A model generated the notes under the pieces. The model was not told where the DNA came from, made no database searches, and saw nothing but the letters and a program-made list of their open reading frames with translations. Position numbers and translations under genes: made by a program. Below, one piece after another: positions 8,864-19,732 of a stretch of DNA of 64,000 nucleotides. The DNA is from Artemisia argyi. Taxonomy: Eukaryota; Streptophyta; Magnoliopsida; Asterales; Asteraceae. Position 1 is the first letter of the stretch; every line of letters starts with the position of its first letter. The stretch is taken from positions 106,491,044 to 106,555,043 of the forward strand of contig CM060708.1 of NCBI GenBank assembly GCA_030686995.1, read 5' to 3'.

Positions 8864-11800
8864 TTATGGATTTAGCATTCCAATACCTGTTACCAAGTAC
8901 TGAAACCTACCCACATCAAGCCCTTTTGTTAATAAATCAGCATAATTGTCATCAGTATGGATTTTGACAACATTAATAAGCTTTTTCTCAAAACAATCTC
9001 TGATAAAATGATGTCTAATTTCAATATGTTTAGTTTTTGTGTGTTGCACAGGATTTTTAGTTATGCATATGGTACTACTATTGTCTATATATATAATGGT
9101 GTTCATGAAATTGTACCCATAATCCAATAATTGATTCTGAAGCCATAAGATTTTAGCACAACAACTAGCAACAGCTACATATTCGGCTTTAGTGGTTGAA
9201 GTAGCTACCATAATTTGCTTCTTGCACTGCCATGACACCAATCTACATCCAAGAAATTGACATCCTCCTGTAGTTGACCTTCTATCCAAACTTGCACCAG
9301 CATAGTCACTATCTGAGTATGTGATCAATTCCATAGGGGATTCTCTTGGATACCATAATCCTAGATTAGGATATGTCTTCAAATACCTAAAAATATTCTC
9401 TACTGCTGTCATATGTGATGTCTTTGGAGTCACTTGAAATCTTGGACAAGCACATACAGCAAACATAATGTCTGGCCTTGATGAAGTAAGATACATCAAA
9501 GAACCAATGATAGATCTGTAAGTATACACATCAACATTAGCACCACTAGCATTCTTCAACAATAAATGAGTGGTCTTATCAGCAGGGGTATTTGAAGGTT
9601 TTGCATCAATAAACTTGAACTTCCTTATAATCTCAGTCACATATTTGTCTTGACTGATAAAGATGCCTTCTTTACTCTGTTGTACTTGCAGCCCCAAAAA
9701 GAATGTAAGTTCTCCCATAGAACTCATTTGAAATTCATCTTTCATCAGCTTTTCAAACTCTTTGCACATCTCTTGTCTAGTAGACCCAAAGATAATATCA
9801 TCAACATATACTTGAACAAGTAGAATATCACCCTTGTCTTTCTTGATGAACAAAGTTTGATCAATCTTGCCTCTATGAAACCCATTATTCAACAAATAAG
9901 TAGCTAAGGTTTCATACCACTTCCTTGGAGCCTGATGTAAGCCATAAAGAGCCTTAACCACTTTATACACTTTATTTGGGTGTTGAGGATCTTCAAAGCC
10001 TGGAGGTTGAGAGACATAGACCTCCTCATCAATTGTACCATACAGAAAGGCACTCTTAACATCCATTTGATAGACAGTAAAGCCCATAAAGGATGCATAG
10101 GCTAGAAACAATCTAATAGCCTCAATCCTTGCAACAGGAGCAAAAACTTCCTCATAGTCAATACCCTCCTCTTGAGTGTATCCTTGAGTAACCAATCTAG
10201 CTTTGTTCCTGATTACTATACCTATATCATCTTTCTTGTTTCTGAAAACCCATTTAGTACCAATGACCTTCATACCATCAGGCAAATCACAAAGAACCCA
10301 AACTTTTTGAAGTTTAAACTGCAATAACTCCTCTTGCATTACTTCAACCCAGCTAGATTCTTCTAAAGCCATATATACATTTTTAGGATCCACTTGTGAG
10401 AGAAAACAGAAAAACAAACATTCATTCTTTCTCATGTGCTTCTTGGACTCATAAACTTCACTAATGAACCCATGAATATCATCTTTCTTTGTCTGTCTTC
10501 TAGTCTTCACACCTGATTGAAGTTCACCAATAACATTATCAAGTGGATGCACTTTGTGAATTGAAGTCTGTGATGTGCTAGGAATATCATATGTTCTTGG
10601 CATGTTTGAGATTTCTACATCATCACTGGGTGATTCCTGAGATGAACTTTCCACATTTGGGCTGTCAGTGGAAACTTCTGGTGTAGCAGTGGGAATTAAG
10701 TTACCACTGCTAGCAGGAATTTCTTTATTCAGAACATCAAAATTCACACCATCTGCATCACTTTTCTTTTCAGAATTATCATCAAAGTCCCAAAGTGGCA
10801 TAACAATTTGATCTTTATCATCTTCATCATCTTTGCTAGATTCATCTTCATCAATGAATTCTTCTGAATCTTCAAGATCTTTGTCTCCCGTACTTGAAGT
10901 AAGAGGTACATAATTCATTGTATTGGATAATGTTTCAAGATCAAATAGCCATTCTGGTCCTGAACCTGCCATGTTAGCTTTATTTTCAAGAAACTCAACA
11001 TGCAAATTCTCTTCAATCTTCGTTGTTCTTAAGTTATAGACTCTAAATGCCTTGCTAACCATAGAATATCCAACACAGAAGCCTTCATCAGACTTTTCTT
11101 CAAATTTACCCAGATGATCAATGGTATTGAGAATAGTAACATGACATCCAAATGGCCTCATAAATTCCAAAGTTAGGGGTCTTCCCTTGAATAGCTCATA
11201 AGGTGTCTTGTTCTTTGTTTTAACCACTAAAACCCTGTTCTGTATGTAAGAAGCAGTGTTAACTGCTTCAGCCCAAAAAGTCACTGGAAGCTTTGAATCA
11301 GCTAACATGGTTCTAGCAGCCTCAATTAGTGTTCTTTTTCTTCTTTCAGCAACTCCATTTTGTTGAGGAGTTCTTGCAACACTAAATTCTCTCTTAATAC
11401 CTTTGTCTCTGCAGAAATCATCCATAACTTTGTTCTTGAACTCTGTCCCATTGTCACACCTGATGATCTTGATCTTCTTTTCAACTTGATTTTCAACATC
11501 AGTGATGAATGTCTTAAGGATGCCAGTGGTCTCATCCTTGGTTCTTAAAAAGAAAACCCATGTGAATCTACTAAAGTCATCAGTCACAACAAGACAATAC
11601 TTCTTCAAATTGATGCTGCTCACAGATGTAGGACCAAACAAGTCCATATACAGCATGAAAAGTGGATGATCAATAGAATTGAATGCCTTGGACTTGCATG
11701 AAGCTCTGTGTTGCTTTCCTTTGAGACAGGCAACACATGTTTGGTCATTTTCAAATCTTTTCTCTGGTAAACCTCTGACTAGACCATCTTTCACAATCTT

Positions 11801-12238
11801 GTTAATGGTCTTAAAATTTACATGACCAAGTCTTCTGTGCCAAAGCATGGATTCATCCAAAGTGGCTTTTGCAAGCAAGCAAGTAACATCATTATTAGCC
11901 ACTATGTTCTTCATGTCAATGCTATATAAATTGCCTTTTCTAGGGATTTTAAGCAAAATTTCACTTTCATCAGGGAGCTTATAATCCTTAGATAAGATAT
12001 AGTGCACATTCTCAAAGTCTAAGTTTCCAGCCTTGATTGTTCCTTTGCCAGAAACTTTGCCACCAATTCCTCCTCCAAAGCTGACAAATTGTCCATCATA
12101 AGGTTTGAAATCTAAAAGATAGGACTTATTGCCAGTCATGTGCCTGGAACATCCACTGTTTGAGTATCCTTGATCATTTATTGTCTTTGAATGTTCCTGC
12201 ACACAAAATAAAGGAATTAGTTCGTTTTGGGGACCCAA
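8864..12238 (-). CDS. pol: Copia pol: protease remnant, integrase, reverse transcriptase, RNase H
   Basis: An open frame of 1124 codons without stops. Order: protease motif near residue 27, where NSG replaces the expected DSG ([11 protein letters not shown]); GAG-pre-integrase and HHCC zinc region (about 105-180, HRRLGH...CVACLKGK); integrase core with DDE residues ([24 protein letters not shown]; about 190-310); an acidic Ser-rich linker (about 430-600) with VSTDS/IPTA units; RT (about 640-890) with YVDDIIFGS; RNase H (about 975-1110) with SDSDYAG and AEY. This order identifies Ty1/copia. There is no ATG at the 5' end: the frame overlaps the end of the gag frame at WVPKTN and is offset by one base, so a frameshift or a lost base separates gag from pol. 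The loss of the protease aspartate suggests an inactive copy. Confidence 0.92.
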   Translation of the reverse strand: MGPQNELIPLFCVQEHSKTINDQGYSNSGCSRHMTGNKSYLLDFKPYDGQFVSFGGGIGGKVSGKGTIKAGNLDFENVHYILSKDYKLPDESEILLKIPRKGNLYSIDMKNIVANNDVTCLLAKATLDESMLWHRRLGHVNFKTINKIVKDGLVRGLPEKRFENDQTCVACLKGKQHRASCKSKAFNSIDHPLFMLYMDLFGPTSVSSINLKKYCLVVTDDFSRFTWVFFLRTKDETTGILKTFITDVENQVEKKIKIIRCDNGTEFKNKVMDDFCRDKGIKREFSVARTPQQNGVAERRKRTLIEAARTMLADSKLPVTFWAEAVNTASYIQNRVLVVKTKNKTPYELFKGRPLTLEFMRPFGCHVTILNTIDHLGKFEEKSDEGFCVGYSMVSKAFRVYNLRTTKIEENLHVEFLENKANMAGSGPEWLFDLETLSNTMNYVPLTSSTGDKDLEDSEEFIDEDESSKDDEDDKDQIVMPLWDFDDNSEKKSDADGVNFDVLNKEIPASSGNLIPTATPEVSTDSPNVESSSQESPSDDVEISNMPRTYDIPSTSQTSIHKVHPLDNVIGELQSGVKTRRQTKKDDIHGFISEVYESKKHMRKNECLFFCFLSQVDPKNVYMALEESSWVEVMQEELLQFKLQKVWVLCDLPDGMKVIGTKWVFRNKKDDIGIVIRNKARLVTQGYTQEEGIDYEEVFAPVARIEAIRLFLAYASFMGFTVYQMDVKSAFLYGTIDEEVYVSQPPGFEDPQHPNKVYKVVKALYGLHQAPRKWYETLATYLLNNGFHRGKIDQTLFIKKDKGDILLVQVYVDDIIFGSTRQEMCKEFEKLMKDEFQMSSMGELTFFLGLQVQQSKEGIFISQDKYVTEIIRKFKFIDAKPSNTPADKTTHLLLKNASGANVDVYTYRSIIGSLMYLTSSRPDIMFAVCACPRFQVTPKTSHMTAVENIFRYLKTYPNLGLWYPRESPMELITYSDSDYAGASLDRRSTTGGCQFLGCRLVSWQCKKQIMVATSTTKAEYVAVASCCAKILWLQNQLLDYGYNFMNTIIYIDNSSTICITKNPVQHTKTKHIEIRHHFIRDCFEKKLINVVKIHTDDNYADLLTKGLDVGRFQYLVTGIGMLNP

Positions 12239-13185
12239 GCCACAAATGACTTGGATCTGCCTCGTGTATCAATATAATTGTATCTGTCAAAGGTCATTGA
12301 TACACCATTGGGATTGTTTGAGGTGATGGTTCCTTTTGGTTTCCATTCCCAACGTGCTGAGGCCTTAACAGCATTTCCCATATTTACCCTCTTATTGTTC
12401 ACAGACCCACAAGTGGAAACATTTGGCCTTGCAGTGGTAACTGCTGGCTTAGCAGTGGAAACTGCTGGTTTTGAAATTTTGGGTACCCACTTGTGATTAT
12501 TGTAAACTTTCTTTTCAAAATTGGTCTTTTTCCCTGTTTGAGTAGATTTAACAAAGTTAGTAACAGGGGACTTAGGGTTAACTCTGTTTTTATTTATTGT
12601 CCATCATAAGGTTTCAATAAGGTTTCAAACTTTCTTTTCAATAAGTCCTATCTTTTAGATTTCAAACCTTATGACAAATTGTCCATCATAAGGTTTGAAA
12701 TCTAAAAGATAGGACTTATTGCCAGTCATGTGCCTGGAACATCCACTGTTTGAGTATCCTTGATCATTTATTGTCTTTGAATGTTCCTGCACACAAAATA
12801 AAGGAATTAGTTCGTTTTGGGGACCCAAGCCACAAATGACTTGGATCTGCCTCGTGTATCAATATAATTGTATCTGTCAAAGGTCATTGATACACCATTG
12901 GGATTGTTTGAGGTGATGGTTCCTTTTGGTTTCCATTCCCAACGTGCTGAGGCCTTAACAGCATTTCCCATATTTACCCTCTTATTGTTCACAGACCCAC
13001 AAGTGGAAACATTTGGCCTTGCAGTGGTAACTGCTGGCTTAGCAGTGGAAACTGCTGGTTTTGAAATTTTGGGTACCCACTTGTGATTATTGTAAACTTT
13101 CTTTTCAAAATTGGTCTTTTTCCCTGTTTGAGTAGATTTAACAAAGTTAGTAACAGGGGACTTAGGGTTAACTCTGTTTTTATTT
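12082..13185. repeat. 514-bp tandem duplication with an inverted 35-bp hairpin at the junction
   Basis: 12082-12595 and 12672-13185 appear identical (offset 590 bp). The 76-bp junction (12596-12671) is built of scrambled pieces. 12640-12674 is a perfect inverted copy of 12686-12720, leaving an 11-nt loop. The duplicated block covers the end of gag and the start of the protease, so gag and pol are no longer continuous. The pattern suggests template switching and fold-back synthesis during reverse transcription; an assembly error is the main alternative. Confidence 0.9.
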
Positions 13186-15509
13186 CTGGCAGTGGCAACT
13201 GCTGATCTAGCAGTGGAAATAGGTTTTATGCCAGAGTTAAGCAAAACAGACCTGGGAATCATCTTGCTAAGTGGATTTGGGTGAGTTAAGTTATTAGCAT
13301 TATGGCCATTCACCCTAGCATTCCCAAACACTTCCCTTCTACCCATGTGATAGTTACAATTATAAGAGAGATGATCAAAGCTACCACATATATGACAGGG
13401 TTTGTTGTTGAACACAAAGTCACTACCAAATTGCCTAGATTTAACATGATTCCAACTCCTCATATTACCCCTAGGAGATGTTGACCTACTTCTGTACATC
13501 TCTGCATATCTAGTAGTGGGCCTAGTGAAATTTGGTTGTGTCATAGGCTTCTCTTTGACAACATCAGGAATACTCTTTTTAACATCCACATGTACATTCT
13601 CAGGAACACTAGGTTTAGACTCAACATTCATATTTTCATCTTTAAGAGATGAGTCACTAGCACTATCAAATGTATCAACCTCAACCTGAACCTTTTCAAT
13701 AACAGATTCTTTAACAAATTTTGGTCCATAGGTCTTGGTTGGTTCCTAGAATTCTTCTAATCCTGTGTGAGCTAAGTCAATGCCAGGAGGTGATGGAACA
13801 CCTCTTAGAGGTGGTGGAACTGATTTGTATCCAACTCCTGATTTGGCTTTGTTCACAACTTGGGCTTCCCAAATTTTGTCAATACACTTGGATTGGTGAT
13901 CCAGTGTATTACAAGTTATCTTTATATTCTCACTAGCCCTTTTAACCTTTTATAGTTCTTCCCTAAGAACCTTGTTTATAGCAATCTGATAATCTAAGTC
14001 TCTTTTCAAAATAGCAATATCATCATTGAACTTAGATTCATTTGCCCTATAATGCTCTAATTGAGTTTCTAAAACACCAAGACCTCTTTTATGATTTGCT
14101 AAGTTATAATTAGTATGATTTAACTCTAGCAATTGTTCATCATATTGTGTTTTAATTTTCTCATACTCTTTTAAGGCCTTACAAGTTTTAGAACAAGCAT
14201 TATTAATTTGTACCTCAGAGTCAGAAAAAGCCATTAGTGCAAGCTCAGTAGCAAGCATTGCAGACTCTGAATCATCTTCTTCATCCTCAGCCATAAAGCT
14301 TCAATCATAGCTCACTCCATCAATAGCCAATAGCCCCTTTGGCTCTTCAGTTGTAGATTCTTTCTTCTTGTCCTACTTATACCAAGTTGACCTGTTGTCA
14401 GGTTTCCTTGGTTTCCTGCATTCCCTGGCAAAGTGCCCCTTCTTATGACAATTATAGCACTCCACCTTCTTTTTGTCAAAACCTACTGTCTCATTACCAT
14501 TAATGGTAATCTTCCTTCCAGTCTTCTTCCAAAACTTCTTTGCCTTTAAGCTTAGTAATGCCACCTACCATTTAATGTCCATCTCCTCCATATCATCCTC
14601 ATCAATTTGATCCAAATCATCTTGATTGAGAATTGAACCACCCATCTGACTTGATATAAAGGCATAAAAGGTAGAATCACTAAGTCCTGCAATCTGTCTT
14701 TTTGAACTAACAGTGGAAACACCTCCACTACCAGTGGAAACAACAATGTTAGCATTATCATCATCACTATCACTTTCTCCATCTGAACTATCATCAACAA
14801 ATGATGATATGAGTGCTACACTTCCTGAACCTGTGCTTAGTTTGCCAGCTTTCTTCAATCTTTGTTCAATAACCTTGAAGTTGTTGTACAAATCATTAAG
14901 TTTCATAGTCTCCAAATCTGGCTTATCTTCCCACACTGCAACATTGGTTCCAAACTCAGAGGGTAAACTTCTTAAGAACTTTAGATTGAGGTCTTCCCTT
15001 TCCACCTCAATTCCAAAAATAGTGAGTTGAGTAACAATCTTTTGTAGCCTTGTGAAGATGCTATCAATAGATTCATTACTTGTTGAACCAAAGTTTTCAT
15101 AAGTCTGTTTCAGCAGGGTCTTCTGAGTCTTCTTGGTGGAATCATTACCACCAAAAACATTACAGATCTCCTTAAACAGAGTCTTTGCAGTCTTGTACTT
15201 GTTGAATGCTAGAACTTGATCTCTGGGAAGGGTCATCAGCAACAAACCTCTGGCCTTCAGATCATTCTTCATCTGAAGTCTTTCATCATTTGTGACAGGT
15301 CCAGTGTTAACCTTTACTACTTCCTTGCCACCAACCATCTCTGAGGTAGTACTTGGTTTGAAGGAATTACCTAACATAATGATCTCCCAGAGTGTATAGT
15401 CTTGCATCATAAAGAATTGTTCGATCATTAGCCTCCACATCTCATAGTCATTCAACTTAAGCTTGGGAAGCTTAGCAGCAATGTTTGATTGACTGGTTTC
15501 TGTCTCCAT
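12807..15509 (-). pseudogene. gag: Copia gag with zinc knuckle, interrupted by five in-frame stops
   Basis: The frame starts at ATG 15507-15509 (METETSQSNIAAKLPKL) and stays unshifted to TAA 12807. It is cut by stops at 14565 (TAG), 14373 (TAG), 14301 (TGA), 13950 (TAA) and 13746 (TAG). Residues ~1-220 match the UBN2 gag domain of copia elements (LKLNDYEMWRLMIEQFF, LRSLPSEFGTNV). After the first stop a CX2CX4HX4C knuckle follows (CYNCHKKGHFAREC, about 14415-14465). Next come an acidic stretch (MAEDEEDDSESA), a coiled-coil-like segment (14294-13950), a second Cys/His cluster (CHICGSFDHLSYNC) and a basic tail with V-S-T-A seven-residue units. It would package the RNA. Intact ends of the frame are lost only by point stops; no internal indel is needed. 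Confidence 0.88.
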
Positions 15510-15555
15510 TGATTCTTCTGAGTGAACTTGGGGTCTTCTAAATCAAAGTATCAAA

Positions 15556-15572
15556 GCCTGTCTCTGATACCA
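15556..15572 (-). promoter_or_regulatory. Primer-binding site of the copia element
   Basis: Minus-strand TGGTATCAGAGACAGGC starts two bases after the 5' LTR end. The first ten bases match the complement of the 3' end of plant initiator methionine tRNA, the usual copia primer. Confidence 0.9.
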
Positions 15573-15574
15573 CT

Positions 15575-16053
15575 TGATGGATCTAAACACCTTGAACTGT
15601 GTTAGATTGATACTTTGAGTTATATCACTAAGTATGCGGAAACTACTTAGTAATACTTAGAAGTTTCATTATGAATGAAACAGTTGTTTATGAATGAGAA
15701 CAATGTATGTAACAAACTGTAAGCTCCAATATTATTAATGATAATAATACGAGTGATCTTTATATCACTAGGGTTACACCTTGAAGCTCTAGAAAAACGT
15801 ATATCTAACCTTTAACCTAGGACCTCCTTTTATAGCACAAGGAGTCCTCTTCTACAAGATAAGTATAACTCTAATAGAATAAGATATACACAAGATCTAT
15901 TCTATATTTATCTTTACACGTTTCCTAACAATTATCTAAACAGCAGTGGTAATATATGTACTTATAGTGGTAATGAGTTTCCACTACAAGTGCATTCTTC
16001 AGCAGTTGTAATATCTTCACTAGCCGTGGTAACTGTTAGTATAATTCCCAACA
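15575..16053 (-). repeat. Copia 5' LTR (479 bp)
   Basis: Partner of 3770-4240. It carries the 21-bp-spaced motif at 15943 and 15964 and again near 16003 and 16024. It ends at ...cccaaca next to target duplication aatat. It should contain the promoter for gag-pol, read leftward. Confidence 0.93.
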
Positions 16054-16058
16054 AATAT

Positions 16059-16529
16059 AAGAGTATATATAGATTTTACAACTTGACGGCGTCACCTTTT
16101 AGGATGTGACGCCGTCATCTCGCCGTATTCGGGTTTCCTTGACTGCCTAGATCTACTCTTGACGCCGCTTGGTTGGAGAGGTTCTGGGCCGTCTCTCTTT
16201 AACTTAAAGCGTGACCACCTTGTCACGTGTAAATGCTTCAAAATCTTTCTGGCCCGTAAAGTGCAAAGTAAATATCCACCTCTTTATCAACAAGTGACGC
16301 CGTCACTTGGTAGTTCGTGACGCCGTCAGGTACTGTTCCAGCTTGAATTCTTGACTTTGTTGTTTCTTCACTTTTATGCTCCAAAAATGACTAAAATGCT
16401 ATGTTTTCCAGAATTCCTCCCAAAAGTACCTAAAATGACAAAAGGAACGATTTAAGGCAATATTTGATCATATTATCACGACTTAAGGCTTAAATGACCC
16501 CTTAAAAGCGTAACACTTTCGCCTCATCA
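16059..16529 (-). mobile_element. LARD-family 3' LTR, second part (U3 side)
   Basis: Continuation of 2863-3769 after the copia insertion. It has the core promoter (tatatatag, 16063-16071) and the motif array: TGACGGCGTCA or TGACGCCGTCA and near matches at about 16083-16350. It ends ...gcctcatca at 16529, the reverse complement of the LTR start TGATGAGGC. The next bases (aatacccttacacttgag) are the complement of the polypurine tract. Confidence 0.8.
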
Positions 16530-18470
16530 AATACCCTTACACTTGAGATTTGCTTGTCCTCAAGCAAATGCGCTTTTATTCTAATCAAAATATAGGATAG
16601 GGGTCATTTAACATTAATATAAAAGTAATTACAATAAATGATCGTTCCACGTTAATCAAGATAAGCACGGAAATCATACACTAGCACCTCACAAATAGTG
16701 TTTGGAAACTCTCATCTCTCGGGTGTTATAAACCTATATAATTAATGAAAATGGAAAAATATCACTCACTACCTGTCATAGCAAATAGATTATCATATGC
16801 TTGGGAAAGGATCAAAAACCTCATCTACTAGGCGTAAGCACCTAAGATAAACTATCAAAAAGGGCTTTTCAAGGGTTATAATGTTAGGTGTAGGGATATG
16901 AAAAACACGGTTTGTTGGATAAAGGATACTTTACTAGTGGCAAGTTAATCATCTAGGTCAATTACATGTACAATGCGGCGTTGCTAAGCCAAGACTCGAC
17001 TCAACTTAAGCTCATAAACAAAATAACAAAAACATAAATAAAATAAATGGGATGGTTGTCCGTATGTTTTACTCTTTTCTTTTTCTAATTTCTTTTTCTT
17101 TTTTCTAGATTTTTCGATTTTTTTTCATACACTCTTGCCCTACCATCCAAAATAATACATCAAAGGGGCCTTGGTTCTCCCCTTACACTTGAACTCTTAC
17201 ATACTTTACATGTAATTATTCTAATGACTCGAATTAAGATAATTGAAACATTTGGAGTACTTTAAAAACATTTTGCACATATGGAGGGTGGTAATCGATG
17301 TTCTTCCCCATTACTCCATAATATTAGTACTTTACCCATGAGTCCCAATCGTCCCAAAACAATATGTACAAGATATGACTCGACTTAGCAATCATGTAAT
17401 CAATTAGACAATTAACTAAGGGTTTACACAAATGTTGTAACAATAATGCACTAAAGATGAGTGCATACAAGGAAGGCTAAGGCAATTTGGGTGTACATTT
17501 GGGAGTGGATTGTAAACAAATTCTATCTTTAAGTAAAATGCTTAAAGTTAGAAACGAAAAAGATAGGCTCTGAGGGATGTACTAGGGGTATCATGTACTA
17601 AAAAATGAGTACATCGCAAAGGTGTGGGAGAATTACTTGACCAATGAAGTCAATGTAATTATATAAACATAGGTATAAAAACATGGGTTATCCTAATGCC
17701 TTTTATCATGTAGTAAATCTAACTACACGAATGTAGTCTCACTTGTGGTCTCGGAATGAATCACTAACGCAAGTTCTAGAATCTAAGTACTACCGGTACA
17801 CTCATAAGCACTAAGGCTTTTCCTAACAAATCTTGGGGCGAACCTTACATATTTGGGGTGAAATTTTTTTTTGAGTGGTACGGTTTTTGTGCTAGTCATA
17901 TAACTCCTATCCATGAGACGCTTATTAAGACTAAAGTTTCACTCCTATATGTTGCAAAAAAAATTTAAATTTAGTGCTAAAATTACCCTAACAAATATTT
18001 CTCTCAATTTTATTATACATCTACTACTAAACAAACAAAAATCAAGTGCCATTGTATTCTCTAAGGTATCTTCATTTACCCCTCCCCCCTTACACTTAAG
18101 CCGAACATTGTCCCCAATATTCAATTAAAAGATGTAAAAGTAAAGAAAATGAAAGAATGAAACAAATACTCCCCTGATTCGTTCGGAGTGGATGATGCGG
18201 TAACATGGTTAAATCCTCTTCTAAGAGAATATAACAACTTCAAGATTAAAGCAACGCCAAAAACTTGAAACTTGATGGCCAAAAACTTGACCATCCATGT
18301 ACATCTTCTTGTCCAATATAACCTGTTAAACCTGAGAAAACAAACAAGAAAACCTAGTGTAAAATCAGGGTAAAATCTACATAAATTAAAATCCTAGAAA
18401 GCAAATAAAGATATAATGCTTGTGGAATGAATGGTTGCAAGATTCCTGGAGTTTATAAGGTAAAGATTTA
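16530..18470 (-). mobile_element. 3' internal non-coding part of the minus LARD element
   Basis: This is collinear in inverse orientation with 31215-33164 of the plus LARD copy. Shared blocks include the polypurine tract (agtgtaaggg), the forced T/A tracts near 17080 and 32550, and the gagacgctt/aagcgtctc segment near 17915 and 31735. No coding frame longer than about 70 codons is present. Similarity fades near 18470, where unrelated sequence starts. Confidence 0.75.
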
Positions 18471-18774
18471 ACAAAACTTTACAATCTGGCAGAAAAACAA
18501 AACTTATACAAGCAAAGGGCTGTGGAATATGAATCATTTAATGGCATCTCCCTGAGGCTCATCATGTATTTCTCATATTCAAGCAATGACTCTTAAATTT
18601 TAATGTGAGCAATTTAAAATGAAGGAACTAGAAGCAATAAAAAAGAACAAATACTAATCAGCAAATAGATTTATACAAGCAAAGGGCTATGAAGCACATT
18701 TTCACATGACCGCCAGACCCAAAACTACATAAAGGAACCAGAAAACAAGAAACACTGTTTTAAATACGAAACAC

Positions 18775-18842
<68 letters not shown>

Positions 18843-19556
18843 AATTTAAATACGAGATATAAGTGTGAAATATTTATTGATATACCATCTATTAAAAGGG
18901 AGACGACAAAAGAATAAACATGGTTCTAACTTCCAATGGTTCATCTGTAAACTACACAGTTCACCTCCAAGGTTCCGTTTTGAAAGGCTTTTATGGTTCT
19001 ATGTTCAACTGGAGCTATTAATAGGTTGTATATAGCTTTCAATGGTTTTGCAAATGTTATGGGTAGTCTGGGATCAATGGTTTTGTCATTGGTGGTCAAG
19101 TCGAACAGCTTTTTTGTTGTTATCATGGTTGGAAAGACACCTTGGCCACCCAAAGTAAGTGTATAATTCAAATCTCCAATGACCAAAGTTTCATAGAAAA
19201 GAAAATTGTGGTCTCCCCAATCTACCTAATCTGGTCAGAAGCTAATAAAATTTCTATCCGCATATAAAAGTAGTGATGCAAGACCGTATCAATTAGAACA
19301 TCTAAGGATGCAAACGTAAGATGTAAGCATACATCTCACACAAAGACAAAAATATATAAAGTATATAGTTAAACGTAATCACAAAAGCAAATTAAAAAAT
19401 CAAATAACCAAGTTTTAAGCCCAACATACAATAACAAAAACTCATGTTCCCAACGCAGGACAAAATGAGTAAACCTACGAACAACGAAACTAGTAAAAAT
19501 TAAAAACATCAAAACTAACAGCATTTTCTATTTAGATCAAGTATCCATATGGAGTA
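18471..19556. other. Unassigned sequence with a 58-bp poly(A) run
   Basis: An uninterrupted A tract occupies about 18781-18838. Upstream sequence (aaatacgaaacactgtt) is a short local duplication of aacactgttttaaatacg. This may be the tail of a retroposed sequence on the plus strand or a simple repeat. The only ORF is the minus frame at 18941. I see no element ends here, although the left end of the CACTA transposon must lie somewhere between 18470 and 21880. Confidence 0.4.
18941..19186 (-). CDS. Small unrecognised ORF, possibly a captured gene exon
   Basis: 81 codons (MVIGDLNYTLTLGGQGVF... to NGTLEVNCVVYR). The composition looks protein-like, with balanced hydrophobic and polar residues and no repeats. 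A poly(A)-like signal (aataaatatt) lies about 80 bp downstream on the same strand, so it resembles the last exon of a gene. It sits inside the LARD element, near or within the CACTA transposon, a type of element known to capture host fragments. I do not recognise the family. Confidence 0.35.
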   Translation of the reverse strand: MVIGDLNYTLTLGGQGVFPTMITTKKLFDLTTNDKTIDPRLPITFAKPLKAIYNLLIAPVEHRTIKAFQNGTLEVNCVVYR

Positions 19557-19723
19557 AGTTTTTTTATTTTTATTTATTTATTTATTTATTATTTTTATTT
19601 TTTTTTGGTAACCATGATTTCCGACCTTTTGGCCGACTAATCCATGGGGTTAGAATCCACCGCCACACAGACTCAAACCAGGTAAAACCCTCCCTTTTCA
19701 GGAGGTTGGCGTGGCCACTTAAG
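19557..19723 (-). mobile_element. SINE, with 9-bp target duplication
   Basis: tatggagta flanks both sides (19548-19556 and 19724-19732). On the minus strand the body contains ctggtttgagtct, which resembles a Pol III B box, then ggattagtcggccaaaagg, and ends in an A/T-rich tail made of a and taaa units at the left. The arrangement of Pol III box, tail and target duplication is diagnostic of a SINE. A related piece lies in the first intron of the BRO1-domain gene (about 39335-39415). Confidence 0.75.
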
Positions 19724-19732
19724 TATGGAGTA

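Larger units (their letters stand above)
3770..16053 (-). mobile_element. Complete 12.3-kb Ty1/copia element with accessory genes
   Basis: Both LTRs are present (3770-4240 and 15575-16053), flanked by a perfect 5-bp target duplication aatat (3765-3769 and 16054-16058). The element reads right to left: 5' LTR, initiator-Met-type primer-binding site, gag, protease, integrase, RT, RNase H, then about 4.5 kb of extra sequence before the polypurine tract and 3' LTR. The order PR-INT-RT-RH defines Ty1/copia. At 12.3 kb it is more than twice the size of a minimal copia element; the excess is two accessory genes. The LTRs differ by about seven substitutions and one 8-bp indel by eye. The element split an older LARD-family LTR. 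Most frames except pol carry premature stops. Confidence 0.93.

Noticed and set aside
12217..12238. Programmed -1 frameshift between copia gag and pol
   Set aside because: The cccaaaa run near the overlap does not fit the X XXY YYZ phase in the gag frame, and a simple base loss explains the offset. An intron ending at tgtgcag is also possible but unproven.
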